Source: Desulfovibrio sp.
Lineage (GTDB): Bacteria > Desulfobacterota > Desulfovibrionia > Desulfovibrionales > Desulfovibrionaceae
Length of the DNA: 64,000 nt
NCBI GenBank assembly: GCA_030145055.1
Contig: JAQYWK010000003.1
Location: 558,001 to 622,000 of the forward strand
Direction: 5' to 3'
Position numbers and translations under genes: made by a program. Position 1 is the stretch's first letter. Every line of letters starts with the position of its first letter. A model generated the notes under the pieces. The model was not told the DNA's origin and did no database searches. It saw only the letters and a program-made list of their open reading frames with translations. Shown one piece after another: positions 8,345 to 17,998 of the stretch.

Positions 8345-8360
8345 TGTAGCCTAGGCTACA
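8345..8360. promoter_or_regulatory. Perfect 16-bp palindrome, candidate operator
   Basis: TGTAGCCTAGGCTACA is a perfect palindrome starting four bases after the regulator's stop codon and 62 bases before the next ATG. Its TGT...ACA ends resemble Crp/Fnr-type half-sites. No T run follows, so a terminator is less likely. Confidence 0.5.
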
Positions 8361-8422
8361 GATATATATTCCCACTCCTTTATAAACAGAAGCAACAGCA
8401 ACGTTTTTAAAAGGAGAAACAA

Positions 8423-8704
8423 ATGTCAGTTAAATTTCCATCTATCGGCAACAAAGTTGTAGCGAAAATTATTGATGCAAAAGGCACTTGTACTATCGGG
8501 ATGAAACCCGGTGATGAATTTGAGCTAAGCACACATAAATGTGGTGATTTCTGCGGCCTATTCTACCAGAACATCGCAGGTTGGGTGCAGGTATTACAAC
8601 TGGGCGGAACATTTCCAATGGGCGCAGATCCAGATGTACAGGTTTGGGACTGCCCGAATCCACAAAATAGACTAAAAGTGGAACTTAGAAGAATTAAAGA
8701 ATAG
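8423..8704 (+). CDS. TIGR04076 family small protein
   Basis: A 93-residue soluble protein that I place in the uncharacterised TIGR04076 family by its pattern of a cysteine after a glycine (GTCTIGMKPGDEFEL), then HKCGDFCGLFY, and a late DCPNP. Cysteines at about 23, 40, 44 and 76 could bind a metal or cluster, but no ligand set is proven. AAAGGAG at 8410-8416 gives a strong ribosome site. It follows the FNR-like regulator with a palindrome between them, so it is probably controlled by that regulator. Function unknown. Confidence 0.78.
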   Translation: MSVKFPSIGNKVVAKIIDAKGTCTIGMKPGDEFELSTHKCGDFCGLFYQNIAGWVQVLQLGGTFPMGADPDVQVWDCPNPQNRLKVELRRIKE

Positions 8705-8728
8705 ACTGCGCAAATTCATAGTTCAGAA

Positions 8729-8772
8729 AAAAGCCTATCCGGCCCGAGCATGCTCGGATCGGGTAGGCTTTT
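8729..8772. terminator. Bidirectional terminator between TIGR04076 gene and gltS
   Basis: A long hairpin with outer arms AAAAGCCTA and TAGGCTTTT and an inner palindrome CCGAGCATGCTCGG. A-rich and T-rich flanks on both sides suit termination of the two convergent genes. Confidence 0.85.
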
Positions 8773-8775
8773 ATT

Positions 8776-10002
8776 TTACTGAAAAAACGAATGGTTCAAA
8801 AAAGTCTGAATAGTTGCGGCATTGATCAAGTCGATAAAGAACGCTCCCACCAAAGGGATTACAAGTAGCGCTTTTGCCGACGGGTGATATCTTTTTGCAA
8901 CAGCATCCATACTCGCAATAGCTACAGGCGTTGCCCCAAGCCCCAGCCCTAAAAAACCTCCACAAATCATTGCGGCATCATAATCTTTGCCGAGCATGCG
9001 GAATACAACTTGAGTCGCAAAGAACACGACTAAAAGAGTCTGAGCTACCATGGTAATAACAAGTAACATTGCAGAATCTGCAAGTGAAAGAAGATCCATA
9101 CTCATAAGGCTCATGGTCAAAAAAAGCTGAAGTGAAACTCCGCCCACAATATCAATCACATTATGCCTGAGATTCACCTTAAGAGGATCAGCTAGATTAG
9201 TTATGACCACTCCAGCAACCAGCGCAGTAAGGAAACCCGGCAACCGGATTTCGTAAGCAAATAAATAGCGGTTAACAGCATCCCCGGCCCCTAGACAAAG
9301 GGCAAGCGCAAGAGTCGTATCAATAATATCTTCTACACTGATCTGCCGTTTACCTTCCTTGACGTCAGCGTCTTTGCCATTAGATAGGGCATCCGCAGAC
9401 TTTAAACTCTCAGGTTGAAGATTCTCTTTTTTAATCAACCAGCCTGCAACAGGACTGCCCAGCAATCCTCCGAAAATTAAGCCGAGCGTAGCGCAGGCAA
9501 TGCCGAACTCCGACGCTCCGAGTACTCCTTTGGCTGTGGCAACCTCTCCCCAAGCTATTACAGTTCCATGCCCGCCTGCGAAAGGGATACTGCCGCCAAA
9601 GAGTCCGAAGGTTGGCGAGAATCCAAGCAACATAGCAACAGAAACTCCCATGACATTTTGCAAAACGAGGAATGCAGAACAAGCCACAACTAAAAGGACT
9701 AAAGCCTTCCCACCCTTGAGCAAAGACCGAAGCTTCGCATTAAGCCCGATTGTACTAAAAAATAAGAGAAGCAAAATACCACGAAGCTGTAAATCGAATG
9801 TAAACTGAACGACTCCGAAACCAGCAAGCATTGCCACGACAATACTGCAAAGCAAACCTCCTGTTACTGAGTTCGGGATATTGTTCTTGTTCAAAAAATT
9901 TATATGCTTGGTAACGAAAGTACCTAGATACAAGACGAGAATAGACATTATAATGATCTGCCGCCCGGCAATTTCATATGTAGGAATCAGTAAATCGGCC
10001 AC
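8776..10002 (-). CDS. gltS: Sodium/glutamate symporter GltS
   Basis: An inner-membrane Na+-coupled glutamate carrier of 408 residues, the usual length for GltS, with about ten to twelve hydrophobic segments. The two family repeats are visible: GGSIPFAGGHGTVIAWG near residue 135 and CGGFLGLGLGATPVAIASMD near residue 345. It starts at a GTG with GGGGAG about nine bases upstream. The central loop (about 200-225) is hydrophilic, as in the family. It stands alone and is convergent with the TIGR04076 gene. It would supply glutamate, which the glutamate synthase operon further along can also make. Confidence 0.94.
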   Translation of the reverse strand: MADLLIPTYEIAGRQIIIMSILVLYLGTFVTKHINFLNKNNIPNSVTGGLLCSIVVAMLAGFGVVQFTFDLQLRGILLLLFFSTIGLNAKLRSLLKGGKALVLLVVACSAFLVLQNVMGVSVAMLLGFSPTFGLFGGSIPFAGGHGTVIAWGEVATAKGVLGASEFGIACATLGLIFGGLLGSPVAGWLIKKENLQPESLKSADALSNGKDADVKEGKRQISVEDIIDTTLALALCLGAGDAVNRYLFAYEIRLPGFLTALVAGVVITNLADPLKVNLRHNVIDIVGGVSLQLFLTMSLMSMDLLSLADSAMLLVITMVAQTLLVVFFATQVVFRMLGKDYDAAMICGGFLGLGLGATPVAIASMDAVAKRYHPSAKALLVIPLVGAFFIDLINAATIQTFLNHSFFQ

Positions 10003-10451
10003 GTTTTCAGGCTCCCCAAAAGTATAACTAATTGCGTTAAAATCGAACCACGCTTTTATCTCACACCATTTTTTGATTAATATCCTATACTAATAAACTT
10101 TGCATTTTTTTCACTAAATGCCAATAGGTGTTGTACGTTTTTGTTCAAGCGCCCACCCGAACAACAAAATTAACAAAATTGGAAATATACACTAAGCAGA
10201 ACTTAAATTAAACCCACTTACAAAGCCACAATTTACTCTTTTGTAAAAACATTGACAAAATACAGAGCAATTGATTACATGATCATACAAAACGCGCAAA
10301 AAACAAGTTGAGTTATAGCTAGATTGGTTTCTGCTCACCATAAGCTTTTCCATCCACAATTTGCGCAAGCTAAAGCGCGAGTATAAAACGCTCAACGCTT
10401 AACATATCCTGCGACAACTCCAGCGCAGACTAATTTAGAAAGAGTAATATA
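10003..10451. other. 449-bp gap without a gene
   Basis: This is an AT-rich upstream region shared by gltS (minus) and the tandem-Cache gene (plus). A TTGACA hexamer stands at 10252-10257, but the sequence 17 bases on (TTACAT) is a poor -10 element. I see no RNA gene, repeat or convincing short frame. Confidence 0.5.
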
Positions 10452-12503
10452 ATGAAGAATGAATTGATCAAAAGACACGAAAGAGTCCTGCTTAAGGCAA
10501 TGCCCGCCGTTGAAAAATGCCTGAGCCTACTTACAAGACTTGACCGCCAGTGGACCATGGCAACTTTGACTGGTAAAATTAATTGCAGTCGCATTGCACA
10601 AACTTTGATCGACTTCATTATTAAAACTCAAGAAAATTTTTCTACTCTAAAACAAAACCTCGTGGATACTCTGGTCCTAGAGAATACCCAAAAGGTTGTT
10701 CTTGAGATTTCTTCTGTCGCTCAGGTTGTAATTGATATCCTGAAACGCAATCTATTTGAAAGAACCGCGGACGTCGGCTTCCTTGCAACAGATGATGACA
10801 TTGTACGCTTCCTTTCAGGCAATACCAGTGACCAAGAAGCAATTGAAATAATGGAAGAGCGCCTCCTAGAATATCGCAACAAATACACGGTATACGATGA
10901 AATAATCATCTTAGATACTAATGGTAAAGTCTGCGCCCATCTGGACCACTATAATCAAATTAGCTATTCCGAAGACCCTCTTCTGGCTGAGACCTATAAG
11001 GCTGAGGAATACGTAGAAACTTACAGACGAAGCGACTTGGCTCCCAATCGGGGAGAAGTTCTTATCTATTCTCAGACCATCAAGTCCTCGGGTTCAAATT
11101 CCCCGCTAGGAGTTCTGTGTCTTATTTTCGACTTCGCAGGAGAGATGGAAGGCATTTTCAAGAATTTACTCCAATCCTCCGAAGACACAATCATCATGAT
11201 CCTCGACCAAAAGGGGAAAGCAATATCCTCCAGTGATCCGATAAAGGCACCTATCGGACGCCCTTATGTCATGTCCAAAAAAGATGAATTTAATATTATC
11301 AAAGTAGATGGTGAACCACACCTTGCCAAAACCGTAGAAACCAAAGGGTATCAGGGTTTTTTAGGCCTGACATGGTACGGACATGTACTGCAGCGCATGG
11401 AAACATGCTTTGGTAATGAGAATGATGACTGCTCACTTGATGCGGACACCATTCGTAATAAAGCAATTTTTTCAGGCAGGCTCATTCAAGTAGAGGAAGC
11501 ATCCGAGAACGTACTTTCTGATCTGGAGCTGGTAGTGCAAAACGGCGAAATCATGGCTGCTAAAAAATGCATCGCGCCGAACATAACGGAACAAATGGAA
11601 GGGCGCGCATTGCCCAACATCCTTAATGAGATAAAAAAGATTGGTGATCAAGTTCAGCATGTATTCCAGTCATCTACTGACGAACTGCTAAAGCTTGCAT
11701 CATCATCCAGACTTCATGAAGTTCAATTTCTAGCACAACTGGGCATCGATATCATGGACCGCAACCTATACGAACGCGCAAACGACTGTAGATGGTGGGC
11801 GCTAACTTCAGATTTCAGAAAAATTATGGAAAAGCCTAAAATCAGTGATGACGAGCGCGACCATATGCGTAATATTCTACATTACATAAATAGCCTCTAC
11901 ACAGTCTACACCAACCTGTTTATCTATGATCGTAGCGGCAGAATTATAGCCTGCTCCAACCCGGACGAATTCCGCCAGGAAGGGCGCGCGCTTAATGGTC
12001 AGCATATCACAGAAACATTAAAGCTTACAGACTCGCAACGCTATTGCGTCTCTAGTTTTGATTCGACGGACCTTTATTCCGAAAATGGCATGCCGCGCCA
12101 CTCGTACATATACAATGCGTCAATAACTTCACTGCAGAATCAATCCCACGTCCTTGGCGGAATCGGTATCGTTTTCGACTCAGCACCTGAATTCCTATCA
12201 ATGCTGAACGATGCACTTCCCCATGACAGCAATGGTGACATCCTCGAAGGATCAGAAGGCATGTTTGTAGGGACAGACGGCAAAATAGTCGCATCCACCA
12301 ACCCGAAACACAAACCAGGCGACAAAATTGATATTCCAACAGAATTTAGGCAGCTCTCATACGGAGAATTCACCTCTGAGCTAGTTGAAGAGGAAGATAG
12401 ATTGTTCGCCATAGGATGTGCGCATTCCGCAGGGTATAGAGAATATAAACGAGACGGCGGTTACACTAACAATATACTCAGCATAGTAAGAATACGAATC
12501 TAA
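10452..12503 (+). CDS. Cytoplasmic protein with two tandem Cache-like modules
   Basis: A 683-residue soluble sensory protein with no membrane segment. Two related modules are visible, at about 75-360 and 395-683. Each starts with a helix (VVIDILKRNLFERTADVGFL; IDIMDRNLYERANDCRWWAL) and continues into a Cache fold (YDEIIILDTNGKV; YTNLFIYDRSGRI). The end (AGYREYKRDGGYTNN) is a junction I associate with relatives that continue into a CheW or similar chemotaxis domain. Here the protein stops, so no output domain is present. It may act through a partner, or it may be a truncated form. The SpoIIAA-like gene lies 96 bp downstream. Confidence 0.75.
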   Translation: MKNELIKRHERVLLKAMPAVEKCLSLLTRLDRQWTMATLTGKINCSRIAQTLIDFIIKTQENFSTLKQNLVDTLVLENTQKVVLEISSVAQVVIDILKRNLFERTADVGFLATDDDIVRFLSGNTSDQEAIEIMEERLLEYRNKYTVYDEIIILDTNGKVCAHLDHYNQISYSEDPLLAETYKAEEYVETYRRSDLAPNRGEVLIYSQTIKSSGSNSPLGVLCLIFDFAGEMEGIFKNLLQSSEDTIIMILDQKGKAISSSDPIKAPIGRPYVMSKKDEFNIIKVDGEPHLAKTVETKGYQGFLGLTWYGHVLQRMETCFGNENDDCSLDADTIRNKAIFSGRLIQVEEASENVLSDLELVVQNGEIMAAKKCIAPNITEQMEGRALPNILNEIKKIGDQVQHVFQSSTDELLKLASSSRLHEVQFLAQLGIDIMDRNLYERANDCRWWALTSDFRKIMEKPKISDDERDHMRNILHYINSLYTVYTNLFIYDRSGRIIACSNPDEFRQEGRALNGQHITETLKLTDSQRYCVSSFDSTDLYSENGMPRHSYIYNASITSLQNQSHVLGGIGIVFDSAPEFLSMLNDALPHDSNGDILEGSEGMFVGTDGKIVASTNPKHKPGDKIDIPTEFRQLSYGEFTSELVEEEDRLFAIGCAHSAGYREYKRDGGYTNNILSIVRIRI

Positions 12504-12599
12504 ACGTTCCAAATATTATTGCCTCCTGTTTATAAATGATGATATCATGCGGGCACTAGTCCATACCAATTAATATTGTATAAACCTAGGGAGACACAA

Positions 12600-12959
12600 A
12601 TGATTGAGTTAATCGAAATAGATTCATCAAAAGCGGTCGGATTTAAAATTTCCGGTAAGATTGAAGAAAAAGATATTAAACTTGTAATCGACGCTGTTAA
12701 TGAGAAATTCAAATACGAGGAAAAATTGGCCATTTACGTTGAACTGGTACAATTCGGAGGAATATCTCTCAAAGCATTAATCGAAGATATCAAATTCGCA
12801 TTTCCAAATCTAAAAAGGTTCACCAAAAAAGCCGTCGTATCCGATAAAAGCTGGCATGAAACACTAACCGAAATTAGTGATAAACTATTTCCTTTCATTG
12901 AACTTAAGCATTTCGACGTTAAAGAAAAAGAAAAAGCGAAGCTATGGGTTATGGAATAA
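12600..12959 (+). CDS. SpoIIAA/STAS-like protein
   Basis: A 119-residue soluble protein of the SpoIIAA-like family. The start (IEIDSSKAVGFKISGKIEEKD) and the middle (FGGISLKALIEDIKFAF, KKAVVSDKSW) give the alternating strand-helix pattern typical of this STAS-like fold. The ATG at 12600 follows AGGGAG by seven bases; an earlier ATG at 12576 lacks a ribosome site. No anti-sigma kinase partner is nearby, and members of this family are mostly uncharacterised, so its role is unknown. It may share a transcript with the Cache protein upstream. Confidence 0.8.
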   Translation: MIELIEIDSSKAVGFKISGKIEEKDIKLVIDAVNEKFKYEEKLAIYVELVQFGGISLKALIEDIKFAFPNLKRFTKKAVVSDKSWHETLTEISDKLFPFIELKHFDVKEKEKAKLWVME

Positions 12960-12990
12960 CTAAAAAATATCATTTTTTTTTAAATTTTAA

Positions 12991-13019
12991 TTGACATATC
13001 ACAGGACTAAACTTAGAAG
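12991..13019 (+). promoter_or_regulatory. Sigma-70-type promoter of tRNA block 2
   Basis: TTGACA (12991-12996), a 17-bp spacer and TAGAAG (13014-13019), placed 14 bp before the mature tRNA-Val. The -35 element is a perfect consensus and the -10 matches four of six. Confidence 0.65.
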
Positions 13020-13032
13020 GTATTTCTCTTGA

Positions 13033-13108
13033 GGGCGAATAGCTCAGCTGGAAGAGCATCGGCCTTACAAGCCGAGGGTCACAGGTTCGAGCCCTGTTTC
13101 GCCTACCA
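13033..13108 (+). tRNA. tRNA-Val (anticodon UAC), copy 2
   Basis: Identical in all 76 bases to the tRNA at 17-92, with an encoded CCA. It is the first gene of the second tRNA-Val/tRNA-Asp transcript, behind its own promoter. Confidence 0.96.
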
Positions 13109-13146
13109 TTTGATATTTAGTGCCGCTTAACGCACTTTATATACGC

Positions 13147-13223
<77 letters not shown>

Positions 13224-13232
13224 CTTTTCTTA

Positions 13233-13270
13233 GAAAAAGGATATCAATCTTTAGATTGGTATCCTTTTTC
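13233..13270 (+). terminator. Terminator of tRNA-Val/Asp block 2
   Basis: GAAAAAGGATATCAATC pairs with GATTGGTATCCTTTTTC across a TTTA loop. This is the second near-copy of the yjdM terminator. Confidence 0.85.
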
Positions 13271-13427
13271 TTGTTTTGGAAGATTAGGCACAAATGAAGA
13301 TACTACTTAAAAGCCATTCTCGTTAACACAGCATGATAGAATCAGCCTTAGAGAAAAGTATGGACTCAGACATGTATTCAAAATTTGCAAAAAAGAAAGA
13401 ATAGGGTCGTACCTGTAGCAAATTTCA

Positions 13428-13478
13428 CTCACAAAAAAACGCTCCTGGATATTAATTCCGGGAGCGTTTTTTTGTGAG
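13428..13478. terminator. Long bidirectional terminator after the chemoreceptor gene
   Basis: Arms CTCACAAAAAAACGCTCC and GGAGCGTTTTTTTGTGAG are perfect complements around an AT-rich centre. Each strand has a GC core followed by seven T residues. It mainly serves the minus-strand gene ending at 13497. Confidence 0.9.
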
Positions 13479-13496
13479 TTAGATATACAATGTAGA

Positions 13497-15536
13497 TCAG
13501 AATCGCTTGAAGTCACTATCATCTACATCATCACCCATATCCAAAGTGATAGACGTCTGCGGCTTAGCTGGAGCAGGTGAAGCCGTAATCGCTCGAGTTT
13601 GCTTTGAACGCTTTCGAGGAGCTATTCGACGAGGTCCAGCCGTATTCAGTTTGAAAAAAGAAATTATATCTCGAAGCTGGTCTGCCTGCCCCGACATTTC
13701 CTGTGAGGTTGTAGCCAGTTCGTCTGATTCTCCTACGTTTTGCTGAACAACACTGTCGAGCTCTTGAATGGCACTATTGATCTGACTTGTACCAGTATCC
13801 TGCTCATTGCACGCAGCGTTTATTTCCTGGACCAATTCAGCGGTCTTCCGAATATCTGGAACGAGCTTACCAAGCATTTCTCCTGCTTTTTCTGCGACAT
13901 CAACACTGGAAGAAGAAAGATCACTTATTTCCCCTGCTGCTTGCCCACTCCGCTCTGCGAGCTTCCTCACTTCTGCTGCAACAACGGCAAATCCTTTACC
14001 GTGTTCACCGGCACGAGCAGCTTCAATGGCGGCATTGAGAGCAAGCAAGTTAGTTTGACGAGCGATTTCTTCAACAAAGGAAATCTTTTCTGCGATCTCC
14101 TTCATAGCTCCTACCGTCTGAGCCACAGCTTCGCCTCCAGCCTGAGCGTCAGAAGCGGCTCGTTGTGCAATTCCCTCTGTTTGCTGCGCGTTGTCAGCAT
14201 TCTGCCTGATATTTCCCGCCATTTCTTCTATTGAAGAAGATATCTGCTCTACAGATGCGGCCTGCGCGTTAGACCCTCTGGACAGTTTATCAGACGAAGA
14301 TGACATCTCCTGACTACCGGAGGCCACGTTCTCGGCAGAAGATTGAATATCGGAAACAATTTCGCGAAATTTACGAACCATGCCGTTCAACGATTTTGCA
14401 AGATTACCGACCTCATCGCGTTGGTCGATGTTTAGAGTTTGATTCAAATCCCCTTGAGCTATCGCATCGGCGAAAGCAACGCCTCGAAGAAGTGGTGCGG
14501 CAATCATTTTAGCAATAAAAAAGACAATCAAAATTAGCAAACAAATTGCTCCGATTCCGAGCAGGCTGGAAGTAATCATGAGCTCTCTTGAATATTCAAG
14601 GACCTTCGCTTCTGGAATAACTGCACCGAAACTCCAAGAAAAATCAATTTTTCCAACCTTAAAAGGAATAGTTGTTCCAACAAAATCATTATCATCTTGT
14701 ACCATGTTATAATGGAACGGCTGCCCACGATCTAAAGCGTTTTTCATGGAGGATCTAATGTCACTCGGTATGGTGTCAAAGAGACTCTTTCCAGTAAGCT
14801 CTTTGTCGAAATGGGCAACGATTGACCCCGAATTAGTCACCAGAAAACTGTAACCTGTTTCAAAAGGACGGATGCCGGCAATTAAATTATTGAATGAAGA
14901 CAGCGGCATATCTACACCAGCAACACCGACGACATTTCCTTTATAACGAATTGGAACACACACGCTGGTAATCAGCGTATCAGTCCCACCAACATTATAA
15001 AAATATGGATCAAGTATATATTCTTTGCCGGTTCTAAGAGGTTTTAAGTAATAGTCCCCGGCCCCTTCTGTATCATAATCAACCAAGGTATCCAGAGAAG
15101 CTTTTCCTCCGTCTGAATACCAATAAGGAATATACCTTCCCGTCGCATCATGGCCTGGAGTGTTGGCATATTCTGAATCAAGACCATCTAATGCGTTAGG
15201 CTCCCAAACAGTCCATACTCCAAGAAAAGTGGGATTTCCCTTAAGAATACTTGCCTGAATATTGTCGAGAACTTTTCGGCTTGGCACATCCCCTGAATTT
15301 TTAATTCCTTCAAAAGTATGCGCAAGTGTCCGTGCTGCGTCCATACCCACTTCAAGCTCGGCCCTTACTTCAAGTCCATACTTGGAAGCAGTTTCATCAA
15401 TAAACCGCAAAGCGTCTTTTTCTGCATTGTTACCAACACTGATAACAATATATGAAATTGTAGTAATGAGAACCAATGAAACAACGCTGCATACTGGTAG
15501 TAAAATTTTCGTTCGCAGCTTGAGATCCTTAAACAT
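13497..15536 (-). CDS. Methyl-accepting chemotaxis protein with double Cache sensor
   Basis: A transmembrane chemoreceptor of 679 residues. TM1 is at about 10-32, a periplasmic double-Cache sensor at about 35-315 (motif [20 protein letters not shown]), TM2 at about 322-345, then HAMP, and the signalling coiled coil with the hairpin tip [20 protein letters not shown] and [19 protein letters not shown] flexible basic tail ends in DSDFKRF. The final DFKRF fits the x-aromatic-x-x-aromatic pattern of CheR/CheB-tethering pentapeptides. It has a strong purine-rich ribosome site before ATG. No chemotaxis gene is adjacent. The ligand is unknown; Cache domains of this class often bind small organic acids or amino acids. 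Confidence 0.95.
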   Translation of the reverse strand: MFKDLKLRTKILLPVCSVVSLVLITTISYIVISVGNNAEKDALRFIDETASKYGLEVRAELEVGMDAARTLAHTFEGIKNSGDVPSRKVLDNIQASILKGNPTFLGVWTVWEPNALDGLDSEYANTPGHDATGRYIPYWYSDGGKASLDTLVDYDTEGAGDYYLKPLRTGKEYILDPYFYNVGGTDTLITSVCVPIRYKGNVVGVAGVDMPLSSFNNLIAGIRPFETGYSFLVTNSGSIVAHFDKELTGKSLFDTIPSDIRSSMKNALDRGQPFHYNMVQDDNDFVGTTIPFKVGKIDFSWSFGAVIPEAKVLEYSRELMITSSLLGIGAICLLILIVFFIAKMIAAPLLRGVAFADAIAQGDLNQTLNIDQRDEVGNLAKSLNGMVRKFREIVSDIQSSAENVASGSQEMSSSSDKLSRGSNAQAASVEQISSSIEEMAGNIRQNADNAQQTEGIAQRAASDAQAGGEAVAQTVGAMKEIAEKISFVEEIARQTNLLALNAAIEAARAGEHGKGFAVVAAEVRKLAERSGQAAGEISDLSSSSVDVAEKAGEMLGKLVPDIRKTAELVQEINAACNEQDTGTSQINSAIQELDSVVQQNVGESDELATTSQEMSGQADQLRDIISFFKLNTAGPRRIAPRKRSKQTRAITASPAPAKPQTSITLDMGDDVDDSDFKRF

Positions 15537-15699
15537 ACCTACCCCCCCTCAAATACGTGTACAAAGGCATCGAAATGATGCTTTAATGCAATTATAATAG
15601 AGGCATAAGTGTATCATAGTTTTTGTTCTTGGTAAAACTAATAGTGTGTTTTAGATATCTCATTGAGGCCGGGCATTTTATAACCCGAAATCAAGACGG

Positions 15700-16785
15700 C
15701 TATTTTACGCATAAATAATGATAATTAAAACTATCCTGAGGAATATCAGTCACCTCAACATGTTCAAACCCTGCGCCCTTGCACATTTCTACGGCCTTTT
15801 CTTTACCCCACATCATGCCCAATCCCGCGCCACCGTTTACCAGGCCGACCGGCATACAATGCATTAGGCTGACGGTATAAAGAAACGGCCCCATAGGGTG
15901 ATTTTTGTTCTCGATAATCGAAGAGTTTGCTGCAATATCAACCATTGAAAACACGCCTGACGGCTTAAGCATTTTATATATGTTCTGTAGAGCCTCAAAA
16001 GGGTGCGTCTGATCATGAATAGAATCAAACGCCATAATGTAATCAAACTCAGATCCATTACTTACAGATTTAGAAGCATCTTGGACTCTAAAACTTATAT
16101 TCTTAAGTCCCAATATTTCAGCCTGCAGGTGCGCTTTTTCAATAGACTCTTCTGAAATATCAATTCCCACAAAATTGGAATTTGGAAACGCTTTCGCCAT
16201 AAGATGTAATGCGACACCTTCCGCACAGCCAACATCACAAACAGAGATACCTGTTTTTAAACGGTCCACAATTATTCCGTTCTGCACTGATGGCAAAAAA
16301 GTTGAAACGAGAACTTTCTTATGTTTTGCATCTGCCAGCTCTTCCATGAAGGTATAGAACTTGGAATACTGGTCATAAGAAATGCCTTCTCCCGTTTTCA
16401 TCCCTTGCAACACATCATTCTTAGCGCACAAGGTAAGAAGCGGAATTTCCTGTGTATAAACACCAAGATTTGAGTTACCGCCCTGCCGACACAAAAAAGG
16501 TACATGCTCTTTAGGGAGCAAATATCCCTCTGTCCCGCTATCTAACGCAACCACCTCAATAATATCTCCCGCCACCATTACTCCCAGCCATTCAAGAAGA
16601 TACCTTTCGTTAACTCCAGCCTTGTCAGCAATTACGTGAGAAGATTCAGCTTCATTAAGTTCAGCCATTGCCTCGAAAACACCGGATTCATACCCGACAC
16701 TCATAGCAAGGTTTAAAGCACCATAATTCAATATTTCGCTCATCTTCAGTGCAAACTGTACACTTTTACCGGATTTAATACTCAC
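15700..16785 (-). CDS. SAM-dependent methyltransferase with N-terminal winged-helix domain
   Basis: A 361-residue enzyme. The first 95 or so residues form a winged-helix-like segment (ADKAGVNERYLLEWLGVMV), as in the Rv2258c-type methyltransferases. The Rossmann domain starts near residue 180 with the SAM motif VCDVGCAEGVALHLMA, then NFVGIDISEESIEKA and FDYIMAFDSIHDQ. The start is a GTG five bases after AAGGAG. Homologues of this architecture methylate small molecules, but the substrate here is unknown. It is transcribed away from the AraC gene at 16959 across a 173-bp gap, so shared control is possible. Confidence 0.85.
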   Translation of the reverse strand: MSIKSGKSVQFALKMSEILNYGALNLAMSVGYESGVFEAMAELNEAESSHVIADKAGVNERYLLEWLGVMVAGDIIEVVALDSGTEGYLLPKEHVPFLCRQGGNSNLGVYTQEIPLLTLCAKNDVLQGMKTGEGISYDQYSKFYTFMEELADAKHKKVLVSTFLPSVQNGIIVDRLKTGISVCDVGCAEGVALHLMAKAFPNSNFVGIDISEESIEKAHLQAEILGLKNISFRVQDASKSVSNGSEFDYIMAFDSIHDQTHPFEALQNIYKMLKPSGVFSMVDIAANSSIIENKNHPMGPFLYTVSLMHCMPVGLVNGGAGLGMMWGKEKAVEMCKGAGFEHVEVTDIPQDSFNYHYLCVK

Positions 16786-16958
16786 TGAAACTCCTTCAAT
16801 ATATAATGATCATTTGATGTTAACTTTCTATATGTCGCATATACGGTTTGTAATCAAAAACAATATACACCACAGCAATTTTTTACAAGACTACCCAGAC
16901 CCCATGCATTAACTTGCCTCACTAAGCGGATTATGCAAAATTATGCATTGAGGAAATC

Positions 16959-17774
16959 ATGAGCAAGGGTAAAATACAATATCTCAGACCGAAAGAAGTG
17001 GTGGGACTGGAGATTCAGGAAGTTATTAATTCCAACCACTCCTTCCCAAATCATACGCACGGCTTCCACTCTGTAGGAGTAATGGAAGCTGGTGGCTGTT
17101 ACTGCCGTCAGCCTGGAGCCGGAAGTTCATTCGTTAGGGGCGGAGAAATAGCCCTTTTCAACCCCGGCCTAGTTCATTCGGGAGTCCTTACAAGCCCGGA
17201 AACCCGCTTAACATACAGGGTATTCAGCTTTGACAACCCGCTCCTCGAAAAGGCCGCCAGAGATCTTGCGGAAAAAGAGCGCTTGCCCGAATTTAAATCA
17301 GTCGTAATTCAGGACAACCTCGCAACACATTCACTCACTCAGCTAAATAATGCGGCTGTGGCTCAAACCAGCAGGCTAGAGTTAGATACGGCTTTATCAC
17401 AAGCAGCGGCGGCCCTGCTTACAAGACATTGCGAGCTAAGCTCAAAAGTACCAAAGACCAAAGAACCTCAAGCTGTGCGCCGCGCCCGAAATTACCTGAA
17501 TGAAAATCTATCAGAAAAAGTGACACTTGATGAACTGTCAAAAGTTGCAGGGCTCTCCAGATACCACCTGCTCAGAGTTTTTCGCGAAACGGTAGGACTT
17601 CCGCCACATAACTACCACATTCAACAAAGAATAGACCACGCGAAACGGTTACTCCGCTCAGGAACCCCACTTGCTCAGGTTGCCCTTGATAGCGGATTTT
17701 CCGACCAAAGCCACTTCACCAATGTTTTTCGTAAATATACGGGAGCAACTCCTACTCAGTACACTCAAGCCTAA
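16959..17774 (+). CDS. AraC-family transcriptional regulator
   Basis: A 271-residue regulator with an N-terminal cupin (AraC_binding) domain, where the histidines of NHTHGFHSVGVMEAGG and the later FNPGLVHSG line the barrel. The C-terminal double helix-turn-helix occupies about 170-270 (LSKVAGLSRYHLLRVFRE, then SGFSDQSHFTNVFRKYTG). GAGGA lies just before the ATG. The EamA exporter gene follows 224 bp downstream on the same strand, an arrangement commonly seen for AraC regulators of amino-acid or drug exporters, so that exporter is the likely target. Confidence 0.92.
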   Translation: MSKGKIQYLRPKEVVGLEIQEVINSNHSFPNHTHGFHSVGVMEAGGCYCRQPGAGSSFVRGGEIALFNPGLVHSGVLTSPETRLTYRVFSFDNPLLEKAARDLAEKERLPEFKSVVIQDNLATHSLTQLNNAAVAQTSRLELDTALSQAAAALLTRHCELSSKVPKTKEPQAVRRARNYLNENLSEKVTLDELSKVAGLSRYHLLRVFRETVGLPPHNYHIQQRIDHAKRLLRSGTPLAQVALDSGFSDQSHFTNVFRKYTGATPTQYTQA

Positions 17775-17998
17775 CCGCATACTTTTGCAAATTCATCAAC
17801 TTAGCCTATACGCTCGCGACCAGTACATATCCTATCACCTGACTTTGAAGACTTATTCAATCATCAAATATCTCTCAATTGTTATAGCCTCTCATTGCCC
17901 TATTTTATAGATCGCTCGCGATATTTACCAAACAGCAATATTCTCCAAGATTTGAATTTTCTTTTCAAATAAACCCCCTCCATATAGGAGAGTAAAAT

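Noticed and set aside
10252-10280. Sigma-70 promoter before the tandem-Cache gene
   Set aside because: The TTGACA is good, but the sequence at the -10 distance (TTACAT) matches poorly and lies about 170 bp from the gene.
13740-14234. 164-codon plus-strand frame inside the chemoreceptor gene
   Set aside because: It lies opposite the highly conserved signalling domain; its cysteine/serine-rich composition is typical of antisense reading.
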